Part shown: positions 17,144 to 26,322 of the stretch, piece after piece
How the letters are laid out: every line of letters begins with the position of its first letter
Position numbering within the stretch: position 1 is the stretch's first letter
The notes under the pieces: generated by a model
What the model was told of the DNA's origin: nothing
Seen by the model: only the letters and a program-made list of their open reading frames with translations
The model's database searches: none
From: Paenibacillus sp. FSL H8-0048
GTDB taxonomy: Bacteria; Bacillota; Bacilli; Paenibacillales; Paenibacillaceae
NCBI RefSeq assembly: GCF_038002825.1
Contig: NZ_JBBODF010000001.1
Coordinates: 6,262,001-6,326,000 of the forward strand
DNA: 64,000 bases
Reading direction: 5' to 3'
Translations under genes and position numbers: made by a program

Positions 17144-17850
17144 ACATCTCCTATAAGCGGGCCGGCGCGATCTTTGTGAAGGATTACAAGGAATTCTCGC
17201 GCAATTATGCGCTATCCATTATGCTGCTGTTTCCGATTATGTTTGCGCTGCTGTTCAAAAGTGCAGGTACATCCTTGCCGGGAGCCGCCGGACTTCTGTT
17301 CAACAGCTCGTTTGTGCTGCTGACCTGCTTCGCTCAAGCCTGTCTGATTGCGGAAGAGAAGGAGCGTAACACGCTGCGGTCCCTTATGATGACTCCGGCT
17401 ACTACAATGGATGTGCTCATGGGCAAAAGCAGTCTGGTCTTTGTCATGTCAGCGGTGGTTCTCACCATCACTGCCTTGTTATTTGGCTATGAGCCTGCAA
17501 ATATAGGGGCATTTATAGCCGCGATCGTGCTTTCCATTGTACTCTACACGGCAGCCGGGACGATCTGCGGTCTCTATTCCAAAACCTTGCTGGATGCGTC
17601 CTTATCGATCATCCCGGTAGCCTGCATCTTCATGGGTGCACCGTTGGTAGCAGTATTGGCGAAGGATTATCCAGTATTAGGAGTGCTGGACTATATGCCA
17701 AGCAGCCAATTAATACATTTGCTGAACCTGAGCCCTGCCGGTTATCCGGCAGCAGAGGTGTGGTCGCCTCTGCTGATTATTGCGGCATGGACAGTTGTGC
17801 TGACGCTTGTGTCTGTAGTGCTGTACCAGAAGCGGCTCCGCGACGAATAG
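17140..17850 (+). CDS. ABC-2 type transporter permease
   Basis: 236 residues with about six predicted membrane helices, starting in the overlapping ATGA of the ATPase gene. It has the short ABC-2 layout: a helix near residues 22-38, a cytosolic segment with EEKERNTLRSLMMTPAT (a common ABC-2 coupling helix pattern), then four more helices and a C-terminal one. It forms the membrane part of the exporter with the preceding gene. Confidence 0.88.
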   Translation: MNISYKRAGAIFVKDYKEFSRNYALSIMLLFPIMFALLFKSAGTSLPGAAGLLFNSSFVLLTCFAQACLIAEEKERNTLRSLMMTPATTMDVLMGKSSLVFVMSAVVLTITALLFGYEPANIGAFIAAIVLSIVLYTAAGTICGLYSKTLLDASLSIIPVACIFMGAPLVAVLAKDYPVLGVLDYMPSSQLIHLLNLSPAGYPAAEVWSPLLIIAAWTVVLTLVSVVLYQKRLRDE

Positions 17851-17906
17851 ACTGGCGGTGCTGTGCGGATTATGGCGCAGGCCGCGCCGAAGGCTGGATA
17901 GAACGC

Positions 17907-17942
17907 CAAGAAAGCCGCTCCCGGGAGGGGGCGGCTTTCTTG
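17907..17942. terminator. Bidirectional terminator between ABC permease and fabV
   Basis: Perfect 12-base arms CAAGAAAGCCGC (17907-17918) and GCGGCTTTCTTG (17931-17942) with a 12-base loop, placed between convergent genes. Confidence 0.8.
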
Positions 17943-17968
17943 CGCTGCGTACAGCAAACTTCAAGCTT

Positions 17969-19159
17969 TTACACCATATTAGGAATCTCTACGGCAGGGT
18001 CTGTCTCCGCTTCATAGTCTACGCCTTCGGTACGGAAGCCGAACAGATGGAAGAAGTCGTCCTGATAGCCTGCCAGATCCGCCAGCTCAGGCACATTACC
18101 CGTCTCCAGCTCATTCCAGCGTCTCATGACCTCGATCTGCACATCCTCGCGCATCTCCCAGTCGTCAATGCGGATCAGGTGGCTGCCGTCCGCAGCGGCT
18201 TCACCGCCGTTATACAGATGGTCCGCGAACAGACGGTACATCTGCTGGATGCAGTTCTCGTGCAGCTCCTTCTCCTTCATGACTCTGTACAGGGCAGAGA
18301 TATACAGCGGCACTACCGGGATCGCCGAGCTGGACTGGGTAACCAGTGCCTTATTCACGGATACGAAGGCCCGGCCCCCGGTAGCGGAGAGCTGTTCGTT
18401 CAAGGCAATAGCGGTCTGCTCCAAATGGTTCTTCGCCTGGCCGATAGTTCCGTCCTTGTAGATAGGATGCGTAATCTTGGGGCCGATATAAGAGTACGCT
18501 ACGGTAGTTGCTCCATCTGCAAGCACACCGGCCTCCTGCATCTGGCTGATCCACATGCCCCAGTCTTCTCCGCCCATCACGGCGATGGTCTGGCGGACTT
18601 CATCCTCTGTAGCCGGTTCAATGGTAACGGTGGTGACCTCTCCGGTATGGAAGTTCATCGTCTTGTTCGAATAGGCTTGGCCTACCGGCTTAATTACCGA
18701 GGAGAACAACTCCCCGGTTACCGGATGGGTGCGGCGAGGGGAGGCCACGCTGTACACGACCAGATCAACGGTGCCGAATTCGGCTTTGATCAGATCAATG
18801 GTTGTGGTTTTGATGGCGTCCGAGAAGGCATCGCCGACGATGCTGAAGGATTTCAGCCCCTGCTTGGCTGCTTCACGTTCAAAGGCAGCAGAATTGTACC
18901 AGCCTGCGGAGGCGGTGCGGGTGCCTTCAGCAGCCTTGTCGAAGAAGACGCCGATGGTGTTCGCGCCCGCGCCAAAGGCAGCGGCAATCCGCGAAGCCAG
19001 TCCATAGCCTGTGGAAGCGCCGATGACCAGCACGTTCACCGGGCCGGTAAGCTTCTTTTGGGAACGTACATAATCAATCTGTTCCTGTATTTGTCCGGCA
19101 CATCCCTCCGGGTGAGCTGTTGTGCAGATAAAGCCGCGTGTTTTTGGCTGAATAATCAT
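17969..19159 (-). CDS. fabV: Trans-2-enoyl-ACP/CoA reductase FabV
   Basis: 396 residues from the ATG at 19159, eight bases after AGGGGA; a TTG directly before it is less well spaced. The NADH-binding GASTGYG lies at residues 47-53, the FabV motif YSYIGPKITHPIYKDGTIG contains the Tyr-x8-Lys catalytic pair, and the protein has the family length of about 400. It performs the last step of fatty-acid elongation and is less sensitive to triclosan than FabI in characterised cases. Monocistronic, between terminators. Confidence 0.95.
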   Translation of the reverse strand: MIIQPKTRGFICTTAHPEGCAGQIQEQIDYVRSQKKLTGPVNVLVIGASTGYGLASRIAAAFGAGANTIGVFFDKAAEGTRTASAGWYNSAAFEREAAKQGLKSFSIVGDAFSDAIKTTTIDLIKAEFGTVDLVVYSVASPRRTHPVTGELFSSVIKPVGQAYSNKTMNFHTGEVTTVTIEPATEDEVRQTIAVMGGEDWGMWISQMQEAGVLADGATTVAYSYIGPKITHPIYKDGTIGQAKNHLEQTAIALNEQLSATGGRAFVSVNKALVTQSSSAIPVVPLYISALYRVMKEKELHENCIQQMYRLFADHLYNGGEAAADGSHLIRIDDWEMREDVQIEVMRRWNELETGNVPELADLAGYQDDFFHLFGFRTEGVDYEAETDPAVEIPNMV

Positions 19160-19352
19160 CAAGGATATCCCCTTTGTTTTAGTTTTTAACTTTTTTCGTT
19201 AATATAGAGTATAGCAAATGATGGCATAGAAAGATAAGCCTTCAATATAACGAATAGCAATTTTGTAGGCCTGCCGCTAATAATTTGCAACTTTTCCCAA
19301 TCCGCAGCGTCAGTGGATAGAGAGGCTATGGAGAATTCGGGGAGGGCTTGGC

Positions 19353-20594
19353 ATGGGTAAAAGATTATCCGTACTTATACTAACCGTGCTGATTTTGGGC
19401 GGCTGCAGTGGAGGAGGTTCGGGCATGAATTACACGGAGAGACAGGCTGCCGCAGCAGAGCTTGATCCGGCTCTGGCTGAGAGCAGCAACCAATTGGGCG
19501 TGAAGCTGTTCAGCCAGTTATGGAAGCAAGGGGGCGGGAACCTGACGATATCCCCTTACAGTGTAGCTGCCGCTCTGGCCCTGGCCTATAACGGCAGTGC
19601 CGGCGAGACGGCAGAGGAGCTGGGGAAGCTGCTGGGCTATGCGCCGGGCGAACGGCAGAAGCTGAATACCGGCCATCAGTCATTAATGAAGCTCATGAAT
19701 CATGGAGGACCGGGCGTGGAGCTGAAGATCGCGAATTCGGTCTGGGGGATGAAGGGCCTGCCGCTGCGCAGAGACTATCTCAAGACCGGTAAGGATTTCT
19801 ATGATGCGCAGATTAAGACCACGGACCTGGCTGCAGAGAAGTCTGTGAAGGAGATTAACGGATGGGTGGCAGACCATACGGGGGATAAGATTCAGGAGAT
19901 GCTCACGGAGCCGCCCGGACCGCAGGCTGTGGCCGTCCTTGTCAATGCGCTGTATTTCAAAGGCGGCTGGACCGATGTGTTCGAGGAAGAGGCTACGAAG
20001 CAGGCGGACTTTTATCCACCGGACGGACCGGCAGTGCAGGTGATGATGATGAAGCGGGGCGGAATGTTCGAGTATGCAGCGCATGAGGATTGGCAGGCGG
20101 TAAAGCTTCCCTACGGAGAGGGACAGCTGGAGATGGTAGTGGTTCTCCCGGGTGAACAAGCTTCGCTCGCGGAGCTTGTGAGTCATCTGGAGCAGGGGAC
20201 TCTGCCTCTGGATGAAGGGTTCTCCAGTACCCCGGGGACGCTGCTGTTGCCAAGATTTACGGCCAGCTATGGGACAGAGCTCTCCAAGGCGCTGCAGGCG
20301 CTGGGCGTGAAGCTGGCTTTTGATCCGAACCGGGGCGATTTCTCCCTTATGGCGGATCTGGACGACCCGATATATTTTGCACAGGTCATCCACAGAACCT
20401 ATATCGATGTGAACGAGCAGGGAACGGAGGCAGCGGCCTCTACTCTAATTCAAATGGATGCCGGAGCAGCGCCTCCAGCAGATAAGCCCTTTGAAATGAA
20501 TGTTAACCGGCCGTTCCTGTACGCTATCCGGGACACGCAGACCGGAGTCGTGCTGTTTCTTGGAGCAATTGAGAATCCGCAGCGCACGGATTGA
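19353..20594 (+). CDS. Serpin-family lipoprotein protease inhibitor
   Basis: 413 residues. A lipoprotein signal (residues 1-18, lipobox LGGC) anchors the protein outside the membrane. The serpin fold is evident from NLTISPYSVAAALALAYNGSAGETAEEL, LVNALYFKGGW and the C-terminal NRPFLYAIRDTQTGVVLFLGAIENP. The reactive-loop hinge at residues 355-364 (EQGTEAAAST) keeps the small residues needed for loop insertion, so it should be an inhibitor; the scissile bond is probably about seven residues later, in an Asp-Ala-Gly-Ala stretch. The target could be a self-made or competitor protease. Genes on either side are functionally unrelated. Confidence 0.92.
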   Translation: MGKRLSVLILTVLILGGCSGGGSGMNYTERQAAAAELDPALAESSNQLGVKLFSQLWKQGGGNLTISPYSVAAALALAYNGSAGETAEELGKLLGYAPGERQKLNTGHQSLMKLMNHGGPGVELKIANSVWGMKGLPLRRDYLKTGKDFYDAQIKTTDLAAEKSVKEINGWVADHTGDKIQEMLTEPPGPQAVAVLVNALYFKGGWTDVFEEEATKQADFYPPDGPAVQVMMMKRGGMFEYAAHEDWQAVKLPYGEGQLEMVVVLPGEQASLAELVSHLEQGTLPLDEGFSSTPGTLLLPRFTASYGTELSKALQALGVKLAFDPNRGDFSLMADLDDPIYFAQVIHRTYIDVNEQGTEAAASTLIQMDAGAAPPADKPFEMNVNRPFLYAIRDTQTGVVLFLGAIENPQRTD

Positions 20595-20682
20595 ATCCGC
20601 CCTGGGATGAATTTCAAGCATTTACGCATAAATGATCCCTTCACAGGTCACAATAGGAAAAAACCAGAATGAAGGGATTAAC

Positions 20683-21429
20683 GTGAATGCTTTTCGCCTG
20701 AAAAAACAACTGTGGCGGCGGTGGAGACGCTGGAAAAAAGCTCCCTGGGTAGGTGCGGCATGCCTCGTGCTGACGTTGCTCGCCTGGCGCGGCATGCAGG
20801 TTCCGGAAGAGATCAGCACGCTGCTTAAATCTTCGTCATTCCTGAGCGGCAGCGCAGGGCAGAACCTGGAGCCCGGAAGCAGCTTGCCGGCTGTAGCCGC
20901 CGTATATAACCATACAGACGATGATACCGGAGAGGATGCCGCCGTGATGAACAGTCAGGAGCTGCTGAAGGCTGTGGGCAAGGAAGCCATTAGCAGAACG
21001 GTGCATCTCAGGACCCTCTTTGTAGCTGGTGAAGAGGTGCAGACCCTGCCCGGCAAGCAGACCCCGGCCCAGCTTAACGAGCTGATTGTCCGCCATGCGG
21101 GCTGGAGCGGCAGGATTAGCCGGGAAGGAGACCTGTGGCTGGAGCAGCGGGTCAATGACCTGTCGCCGCTGACCAAGAAGGAAGCTTACTTCGGGGTGGA
21201 CGAGCAAGGCAACCTGACTTTGTTCCAAGGACCGCCCGAGGCGGAGCGGGTCATGAAGACCTTTTTCCAAATGGACATGGGCTCGATTAAATCCTCTTTG
21301 CCCAAGGGCATCTGGGAGCAGCTTCATCAAGGCATCCGGGTGCAGGATCTGGAGGAGTACAACAGCGTACTCTCCACCTTCAGCGACTATGCGCGTGATT
21401 CCTCGGAACAGGTGATGCATCCGGAGTGA
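20683..21429 (+). CDS. bofC: BofC-like intercompartmental sporulation signalling protein
   Basis: 248 residues from the GTG at 20683, which follows GAAGGGA. A basic N-terminus and one membrane segment (about residues 20-35) precede an exported domain. The C-terminal half matches BofC: HLRTLFVAGEEVQTL, HAGWSGRI, VNDLSPLTKKEAYFGVDEQGNLTLFQG and a Phe-Phe-Gln-Met-Asp segment. In Bacillus, BofC restrains SpoIVB protease in the forespore-mother cell space and its gene is near ruvAB, as here. Followed by a terminator and a repeat array rather than directly by ruv genes. Confidence 0.85.
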   Translation: MNAFRLKKQLWRRWRRWKKAPWVGAACLVLTLLAWRGMQVPEEISTLLKSSSFLSGSAGQNLEPGSSLPAVAAVYNHTDDDTGEDAAVMNSQELLKAVGKEAISRTVHLRTLFVAGEEVQTLPGKQTPAQLNELIVRHAGWSGRISREGDLWLEQRVNDLSPLTKKEAYFGVDEQGNLTLFQGPPEAERVMKTFFQMDMGSIKSSLPKGIWEQLHQGIRVQDLEEYNSVLSTFSDYARDSSEQVMHPE

Positions 21430-21457
21430 GGGAGACTATAGAATTAGCGGCAGCATG

Positions 21458-21495
21458 AAGACCCGCGGCGCGCAAGTGGCCTGCGGGTCTTTTTG
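21458..21495 (+). terminator. bofC terminator
   Basis: GACCCGC (21460-21466) pairs with GCGGGTC (21483-21489), followed by a run of T residues. It separates bofC from the downstream repeat array. Confidence 0.65.
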
Positions 21496-21509
21496 TGCGG
21501 GGAATGAAG

Positions 21510-21815
21510 GGGATAAATCCCATACGTGATGCAGAAAGTGGGCTGAATGAGTAAATGAGAGGGATAAATCCCTCTGGTGATGCAGAAAGTAGGCTGAATG
21601 AGTAAATAAAGGGGATAAATCCCATAGATTCGGCTGAAAGAGGGGCAAACGTGAAATTTAAAGGGATAAATCCCATACGGTGCGCCAAGTGCGCCTAAAG
21701 GATCGTAGCGAGGAGCATTAGTACACCTGAATTCACCAGAAACGGGCCAACTGAGCAAACGAGGAGCATTAGTGCCCCTGAATCTCCTGGGCCCTGACAT
21801 GTAGACAAACAATAG
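21510..21815. repeat. Intergenic 51-bp tandem array A (six units)
   Basis: Units start at 21510, 21561, 21612, 21663, 21714 and 21765, an exact 51-base pitch. The first four begin with the palindrome GGGATAAATCCC; the last two begin with AGCATTAGT and are similar to each other, yet keep the same phase. Outside the palindrome the first two units are nearly identical and the rest diverge. The array sits between the bofC terminator and a second terminator before ruvC. The frames it leaves open (51 is a multiple of three) give repetitive translations with no ribosome site, so I treat it as non-coding. Confidence 0.85.
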
Positions 21816-21824
21816 CGTTACAAA

Positions 21825-21866
21825 TCCCCGGGGACAAACTTTTTGTCTCCCGGGGAATTTTTTTTG
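21825..21866 (+). terminator. Terminator upstream of ruvC
   Basis: TCCCCGGGGACAAA (21825-21838) pairs with 21842-21856 with one bulge, followed by nine T residues. It insulates the ruv operon from the array region. A TATAAT follows at 21868-21873. Confidence 0.8.
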
Positions 21867-21944
21867 CTATAATGGGTGGAAGGAATACATATGTTCGCTT
21901 TAGGGCCGGATTATCCGCCCGGGCATAGGGGAGAGAGAAGGATC

Positions 21945-22448
21945 TTGCGCATTTTGGGGATTGATCCGGGGCTGGCGATTGTCGGCTTTGGCTTCGTAGA
22001 TAAGGTTGGCAACAAATTAACACCCGTCCAATACGGCTGCATCCAGACCGAGGCACATACCCCGGAAGAAGAGCGTCTGCTGCATGTCTATGAAGGCATG
22101 GTACAGCTGATAGATAAATATAAGCCGGATGCGGTAGCGGTAGAGAAGCTGTTCTTCAGCCGCAATGTGACCACGGCTCTGCCGGTGGCGCAGGCACGCG
22201 GGGTGCTGATTCTGGCAGCCGTGCAGCGCGGGCTTCCGGTGGCAGAGTACACCCCAATGATGGTGAAGCAGGCTGTGGTCGGTTACGGCAAGGCGGAGAA
22301 GAAGCAGGTGCAGGAGATGGTCAAGCTGCTGCTCAAGCTAACGGCTGTGCCGAAGCCCGATGATGTGGCGGATGCGCTGGCGGTAGCCGTATGCCATGCC
22401 CATTCCGTGAGTCTTAATTCCAAATTAAATGAGGTATTGCGAAAATGA
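21945..22448 (+). CDS. ruvC: Holliday junction resolvase RuvC
   Basis: 167 residues from the TTG at 21945, chosen because the family begins at LRILGIDPG and because a TATAAT at 21868-21873 would place the transcript start too close to the other candidate, ATG 21891 (which has GGAAGGA upstream and would add 18 residues). The metal-binding Asp of GIDPG, the Glu in AVEKLFF and the C-terminal DVADALAVA complete the RNase-H-like active site. It cuts Holliday junctions processed by RuvAB. Overlaps ruvA by ATGA. Confidence 0.93.
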   Translation: MRILGIDPGLAIVGFGFVDKVGNKLTPVQYGCIQTEAHTPEEERLLHVYEGMVQLIDKYKPDAVAVEKLFFSRNVTTALPVAQARGVLILAAVQRGLPVAEYTPMMVKQAVVGYGKAEKKQVQEMVKLLLKLTAVPKPDDVADALAVAVCHAHSVSLNSKLNEVLRK

Positions 22449-23068
22449 TAGATTTTCTTAGAGGGCCGGTTGCACATTTGGAGCCGGAATATGTTGTGCT
22501 GGATGTGCAGGGCGTAGGGTACCGGGTATTCTGCCCGAACCCTTATGCTTTCGCCAAGACTGAGGGTCCGGTGACTGTGTTCATTCATTATCAGACCCGC
22601 GAGGATGCTACGCTGCTGTTCGGATTCCCGTCACGTGAGGAGCAGAGGCTGTTCCGCAAGCTGATTGAGGTATCGGGCATCGGCCCGCGTGTCGCGCTGG
22701 GCATTCTGACCGGCGGAACGCCGGACCAGCTGATCGCGGCGATCTATCAGGAGAATATCACCTTCCTGACGAAGCTGCCGGGGATCGGCAAGAAGACGGC
22801 GCAGCGGATGATTCTGGATCTGAAGGACAAGCTGGACGGCTTCGGCGGGGCAGCCTTGCAGACAGGATTGTTCGCAGTGGCGGCTGAAGCGCAGAGCAAG
22901 GCAGAGGCACTGCCGTGGGAAGAAGCCCGGGATGCGCTGAAGGCGCTTGGTTACACCGATGCCGAGCTGGACCGGGTGCACTTGAAGATGAAGCAGGAAG
23001 GCACGGACACCGGACCGGTGGATGTGCTGATGAAGAAGGCGCTGGGGCTGCTGTATATCGCCAAATAG
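22445..23068 (+). CDS. ruvA: Holliday junction branch migration protein RuvA
   Basis: 207 residues, starting in the stop codon of ruvC. It has the N-terminal OB fold (MIDFLRGPVAHLEPEYVVLDVQGVGY), two helix-hairpin-helix motifs (VSGIGPRVALGIL and LPGIGKKTAQRMILDLKDKL) and a C-terminal three-helix domain that contacts RuvB. RuvA tetramers bind the junction and load RuvB. Spacing to ruvB is 31 bases. Confidence 0.97.
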   Translation: MIDFLRGPVAHLEPEYVVLDVQGVGYRVFCPNPYAFAKTEGPVTVFIHYQTREDATLLFGFPSREEQRLFRKLIEVSGIGPRVALGILTGGTPDQLIAAIYQENITFLTKLPGIGKKTAQRMILDLKDKLDGFGGAALQTGLFAVAAEAQSKAEALPWEEARDALKALGYTDAELDRVHLKMKQEGTDTGPVDVLMKKALGLLYIAK

Positions 23069-23099
23069 GATAGGTCCCTGAAGAACGGAGTGAGGAAGA

Positions 23100-24107
23100 A
23101 TGGATGACCGGATTATATCGGCTAATCTGATGATGGACGAGCAGGCGGTGGAATTAAGTCTGCGCCCCCGTTATCTGGGTGAATATATCGGCCAGAACCA
23201 GGTGAAAGAGAACCTGAAAATATATATAGAAGCGGCCAAGATGCGCAGCGAAGCACTGGATCATGTTCTGCTCTACGGACCTCCGGGTCTCGGCAAAACG
23301 ACGCTGGCCAATATTATTGCCAACGAGCTGGGAGTCAATCTGCGGACCACCTCCGGCCCGGCAATTGAACGGCCCGGCGATCTGGCGGCGCTGCTGACGA
23401 ACCTTCAGGAAGGCGATGTGCTGTTCATTGACGAGATCCACCGTCTGCACCGGACGGTGGAGGAGGTCATGTATCCGGCGATGGAGGATTTCGCGCTGGA
23501 TATTATGATTGGCAAGGGGCCGAGTGCAAGGTCGGTCCGGCTCGATCTGCCGCCCTTCACGCTCATTGGGGCGACGACACGCGCGGGACTGCTGTCTGCT
23601 CCGCTGCGTGACCGCTTCGGAGTGGTCAGCCGGCTGGAGTATTACACCATCGATGAACTGAGCTTCATCGTGGCGCGCAACGCTGAACTGCTGGGCATCG
23701 AGATTCTGGGCGATGCAGCGGAGGAGATTGCCCTGCGGGCCCGGGGGACGCCGCGGATTGCCAACCGCCTGCTGAAGCGGGTACGCGATTACGCCCAGGT
23801 CCGGGGCGACGGAATCATCACCCCGGAGATTGCCGCCGAATCGCTGAAGATGCTCCAGGTGGACCCCCGGGGGCTGGACAGCATCGACCATAAGATGCTG
23901 CAGTCCATGATCAGCTCTTTCCGGGGCGGGCCTGTCGGACTGGATACCATCGCCGCTACGATAGGCGAAGAGAGCCAGACCATTGAGGATGTATACGAGC
24001 CTTATCTGCTGCAGATCGGTTTCTTGCAGCGTACGCCGCGCGGCCGCATTGTTACGCCTGCGGCGTATCACCATCTGGGCCTTCCGCTTCCCCCGCAGCA
24101 GAACTGA
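23100..24107 (+). CDS. ruvB: Holliday junction helicase RuvB
   Basis: 335 residues, the standard length. Walker A is GPPGLGKT (residues 60-67), Walker B is VLFIDEIHR, sensor 1 is GATTRAG and the arginine finger region is LRDRFG; a winged helix at the C-terminus contains GGPVGLDTIAATIGE. It drives branch migration as a hexameric motor with RuvA. Confidence 0.98.
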   Translation: MDDRIISANLMMDEQAVELSLRPRYLGEYIGQNQVKENLKIYIEAAKMRSEALDHVLLYGPPGLGKTTLANIIANELGVNLRTTSGPAIERPGDLAALLTNLQEGDVLFIDEIHRLHRTVEEVMYPAMEDFALDIMIGKGPSARSVRLDLPPFTLIGATTRAGLLSAPLRDRFGVVSRLEYYTIDELSFIVARNAELLGIEILGDAAEEIALRARGTPRIANRLLKRVRDYAQVRGDGIITPEIAAESLKMLQVDPRGLDSIDHKMLQSMISSFRGGPVGLDTIAATIGEESQTIEDVYEPYLLQIGFLQRTPRGRIVTPAAYHHLGLPLPPQQN

Positions 24108-24202
24108 TTGCTGAGAAGCCTGCCCATAGTACAACATCTTGCGTAGGATCTGGGCTACAAACCAAAGTTGATTTATCACTAATACTTTATAGGAGGCCTA
24201 CA

Positions 24203-26305
24203 ATGAAACTTGCGAAGTGGACAACAACAGGAATCGGGCTGCTGGGCCGGGGGGCTCTGGCTGCATTGCTTGCAGCAGGCAGTCTGCTCATTCCGGCAGA
24301 TCACGCCCGCGCCGATTCCGGCGGGCCTATCCGGGTTGCACTGTATGCCGACATTGGCAGCAAATATAAATCTACCGTACCGCTGGTAACCCTGCAGTCC
24401 GAGCAGAGCTTCAGCCTGCTTCCGGCAGCCGGCGGCAGCCCGTTATTGTCGGTTCCGGCCCAGAATAAGGTCCGTGTCAGTCTGGACGGGTTCCGGGTGA
24501 AGGTGCTGGAGACGCCAAGCTGGCAGACCGCTGCGGATGCGGCGAAGAAGCTTCAGTCTTCTTCCAATAAGCCGCAGATCTTCATGGCTGCAAGAGGCGG
24601 AGCTAAGGTATATCAGCTATATACCGGAGGCTATGCCAGTGAGAGTGCAGCCAATAACGGGCTGAACGCAGTCCTCAAAGCCGGTCTGGCGATTCCTGAG
24701 GGGCAGACACCGGCGGTGGCCGGAACCAAGCATCTGTCTGCGGGCTCCTACGCTACACTTGAGGAAGCCCAGGCGGTAGTGAGCAGTCTGACCACTGCCG
24801 GCTTAGATGCCTGGCCGGTATTCATATCCGGTGAGGGCGGCAGTGCGCGGACCGAGGTATGGGTAGGCGAGGCTTCAAGTGACAGCGAGCTGGCAGCGGT
24901 CTCTGCTTCGGCAACTGCGCTGCTTCCTCAGCTTGCTTTGACGCCTGTGGCTCCGGGTGCACCGGGAGTAATGATCCGCATGGACGCAGGGCTTGATTTC
25001 AACAGCGAAGTCCAGGCCTTTCATTATCTGTTATCCGGAAGTAACGCAAAGTTCATTTTGTCCGGCAATGATAAGGGAATTATGCTTACAGAAAGGTCCA
25101 AGCGGATCTATCGCGGCGATATGGAGCTTGGCAATCTGAATGGTTCATTGTCAGTCATTAACGTGGTTCCGCTGGAGCAATATCTGTATGCCGTAGTGGG
25201 AGGAGAGGTATCCTCTAGCTGGCCGGAAGAAGCGCTCAAGGCCCAGGCTGTAGCGGCACGCAGCTACGCGTTGTCCCAAGGGAACCGTTTTGATGTTGCC
25301 AATGTGGTGGATACAACGCTCAGCCAGGTCTATAACGGAATTGGTGCAGAAGCACCCACTATCATCAAGGCAGTCGATGCAACCGCAGGTGAAGTGCTGC
25401 AGAGCGGCGGCAAGGTCGTAGAGGCGGTATTCTCCTCGAACAGCGGCGGCGTTACGGCTGACCCGTCGGAAGTATGGAACAGCGGCGGCAATTATGCCAG
25501 TGTGGCCAGCGCAGAGGATGTGGCTGCGGTGGGTTCGGCCAAGAAGTGGTACTATGTACTGCTGGACAGCGGCGTTTCCGGCTATGCCCGGGAAGATAAC
25601 ATCAAATTAACAGGCGATAAGACAGCCGCAGGGCTCTCCATTGCCACAGCCACAGCCAAGGATGTGAATATCCGGCCACTTCCTGTTGTTGACAGCAGTG
25701 CTGCTCCGGCAGGCAAGCTGAATCCCGGCCAGAACGCCGTCGTGCTGAATCAGGTCTATGAATCTGGAAGCTACAGCTGGATTAAGGGGCCGTATTCTTC
25801 AGCAGAGCTGCTGAAGAGCCTGGCCGGCAAGACCAGCGGCACTCTGCCCTCTTCCATAACCACTCTGGAGGTTACCCGGCGCGGACCATCGGGAAGAGCA
25901 GTGGAGGTCAAGGCGAACGGCCAGATCCTGCAGGTGAAGTACCCCGATTTGTTCCGTTCCTCCTTCGGCGGATTGCCCAGCACCTTGTTTGATATTGTAC
26001 CTGCCGGAAGTTATACTGTATTAGGCGCTGACGGCTCTACAGCTGCTATCGGCAGAACAAGCTCGGCCGGAGTGCTGTCTGCATCGGGTCAAGTGACGTC
26101 CAGCGGAAGCGGAACGGTTGTAATGGGCGCGGATCAGACCGCAAGAGTCGTCACTGGCAGTCCGGGCTTCTATTTCATCGGCTGGGGTTACGGGCACGGA
26201 CTCGGCATGTCCCAATGGGGCGTGAAGGGAATGGCCGACAAAGGGTATGATTATAAGCAAATATTGCAACACTATTTTAATAACGTTACTATAATTAAGA
26301 ATTAA
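24203..26305 (+). CDS. SpoIID/LytB-domain secreted protein
   Basis: 700 residues, AGGAGG ribosome site. A signal peptide (residues 1-38, ending in ADHARADS) is followed by two SPOR-like segments (about 130-260) and a SpoIID/LytB domain (about 310-700), with EQYLYAVVGGEVSSSWPEEALKAQAVAARSYAL and the closing GHGLGMSQWGVKGMADKG. SpoIID proteins are lytic transglycosylases acting on denuded peptidoglycan glycan strands in engulfment; this is about twice the length of SpoIID and has an extra insertion with an SH3-like stretch (residues about 485-525). Many Paenibacillus-type genomes have such a copy between ruvB and queA. Role in sporulation or germination is likely but not certain. Confidence 0.87.
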   Translation: MKLAKWTTTGIGLLGRGALAALLAAGSLLIPADHARADSGGPIRVALYADIGSKYKSTVPLVTLQSEQSFSLLPAAGGSPLLSVPAQNKVRVSLDGFRVKVLETPSWQTAADAAKKLQSSSNKPQIFMAARGGAKVYQLYTGGYASESAANNGLNAVLKAGLAIPEGQTPAVAGTKHLSAGSYATLEEAQAVVSSLTTAGLDAWPVFISGEGGSARTEVWVGEASSDSELAAVSASATALLPQLALTPVAPGAPGVMIRMDAGLDFNSEVQAFHYLLSGSNAKFILSGNDKGIMLTERSKRIYRGDMELGNLNGSLSVINVVPLEQYLYAVVGGEVSSSWPEEALKAQAVAARSYALSQGNRFDVANVVDTTLSQVYNGIGAEAPTIIKAVDATAGEVLQSGGKVVEAVFSSNSGGVTADPSEVWNSGGNYASVASAEDVAAVGSAKKWYYVLLDSGVSGYAREDNIKLTGDKTAAGLSIATATAKDVNIRPLPVVDSSAAPAGKLNPGQNAVVLNQVYESGSYSWIKGPYSSAELLKSLAGKTSGTLPSSITTLEVTRRGPSGRAVEVKANGQILQVKYPDLFRSSFGGLPSTLFDIVPAGSYTVLGADGSTAAIGRTSSAGVLSASGQVTSSGSGTVVMGADQTARVVTGSPGFYFIGWGYGHGLGMSQWGVKGMADKGYDYKQILQHYFNNVTIIKN

Positions 26306-26322
26306 GGAATGAAGATCCTATT

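Noticed and set aside
17858..19189. 443-codon frame antisense to fabV
   Set aside because: Antisense shadow; FabV motifs are complete on the minus strand.
21444..21812. Minus-strand open frames through array A giving 17-residue repeats
   Set aside because: The 51-base pitch is a multiple of three, so frames stay open by arithmetic. There is no ribosome site and the frames run into the bofC terminator.
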